A stretch of 5,832 nt of DNA, from positions 1-5,832 of the forward strand of contig JAEXTA010000209.1 of NCBI GenBank assembly GCA_023453665.1, given 5' to 3'. Under the pieces are notes generated by a model. It worked only from the letters and a program-made list of their open reading frames with translations. It was not told where the DNA came from and made no database searches. The translations under genes were made by a program, and so were the position numbers. Source of the DNA: Bacteroidota bacterium. GTDB taxonomy: Bacteria > Bacteroidota > Ignavibacteria > Ignavibacteriales > Ignavibacteriaceae. Shown in pieces: positions 5,596 to 5,832 of this stretch; the first letter of the stretch is position 1, and the number at the start of each line of letters is the position of its first letter.

Positions 5596-5832
5596 TTAAT
5601 TTAAAGAAACCGGGTGAATTTTAAAGTGATCTTTTTCCCACCTGATATCTGCAATGTATGCCTCTTTAAGATCTCTGATATGATCTTTTAATTTTGCTTT
5701 GGGAAAGAATATGAAGAACTCATCCCGCATAATTTGATCAGGGTTATCCGCATTACTTAATTGGAATTCAACACCGACTTGTTTTGTGAATTGTAAGGCT
5801 GCTTCCTTCATGGTTGCAGCCTTAATATGTAA
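5596..5832 (-). CDS. Small protein of unknown function, probably 5'-partial
   Basis: The frame is open from the right edge to a TAA at 5598-5596. ATG at 5811 would give 71 residues, with AAGG eight bases upstream as a possible ribosome binding site; however the frame continues open for seven more codons (LHIKAAT) to the window end, so the true start may lie outside. The product is soluble and charged, with no signal or membrane segment: an Ala/Gln-rich helix (MKEAALQFTKQVG), then DEFFIFFPKAKLKDHIRDLKEAY and IRWEKDHFKIHPV, which suggest a small alpha/beta fold. I recognise no family. It converges with the hydrolase-like gene with four bases between the stop codons. The base composition and strand-appropriate stop support a real gene, but only moderately. 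Confidence 0.5.
   Translation of the reverse strand, partial: LHIKAATMKEAALQFTKQVGVEFQLSNADNPDQIMRDEFFIFFPKAKLKDHIRDLKEAYIADIRWEKDHFKIHPVSLN

Noticed and set aside
1..5832. Mobile element, CRISPR array or defence system
   Set aside because: No terminal inverted repeats with a transposase, no integrase, no regularly spaced repeats and no nuclease or toxin-like gene were seen.

Overview
The window is AT-rich with short gaps between genes. Its gene content suggests the Bacteroidota/Ignavibacteriota/Chlorobiota neighbourhood: a secreted CotH-kinase-like protein, a soluble acyl-ACP desaturase, a DbpA-domain DEAD-box helicase with a Lys/Arg-rich tail, and a Bacteroidota-looking alpha/beta-hydrolase-like protein. 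This placement is inferred from content and not shown by a marker gene. All complete genes end in TAA and the standard bacterial code fits throughout.

Left part (1-3388), all on the minus strand. Transcription runs helicase, then acyl-ACP desaturase, then the start of the CotH-like gene, which leaves the window at base 1. The gaps (241 and 133 bases), a terminator-like hairpin after the desaturase gene and a hairpin after the helicase gene suggest three separate units, not one operon. The helicase locus is broken by one in-frame TAA directly after the DEAD box, where relatives usually have Glu. Everything before and after it reads as an intact helicase in the same frame, and the stop is followed at once by ATG.

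Middle (3389-3670). This divergent intergenic region holds the helicase leader on one side. On the other side are a consensus -35 box, a MerR-type 20-bp dyad and a second inverted arm that overlaps the ribosome binding site of the plus-strand regulator gene.

Right part (3671-5591), plus strand. A two-gene operon with one base between the genes encodes a regulator with two tandem MerR-like winged-helix domains and a coiled coil, followed by an alpha/beta-hydrolase-like protein that starts with TTG and has a degenerate nucleophile elbow. The simplest reading is an autoregulated regulator controlling its partner enzyme; the substrate or ligand cannot be read from sequence.

Right edge (5596-5832). 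A small unrecognised minus-strand gene converges on the operon with only four bases between stop codons. Its 5' end may lie outside the window.

Most worth a second look: the helicase nonsense codon (mutation, assembly error or a real split helicase), and the double-MerR regulator with its hydrolase partner and operator region.
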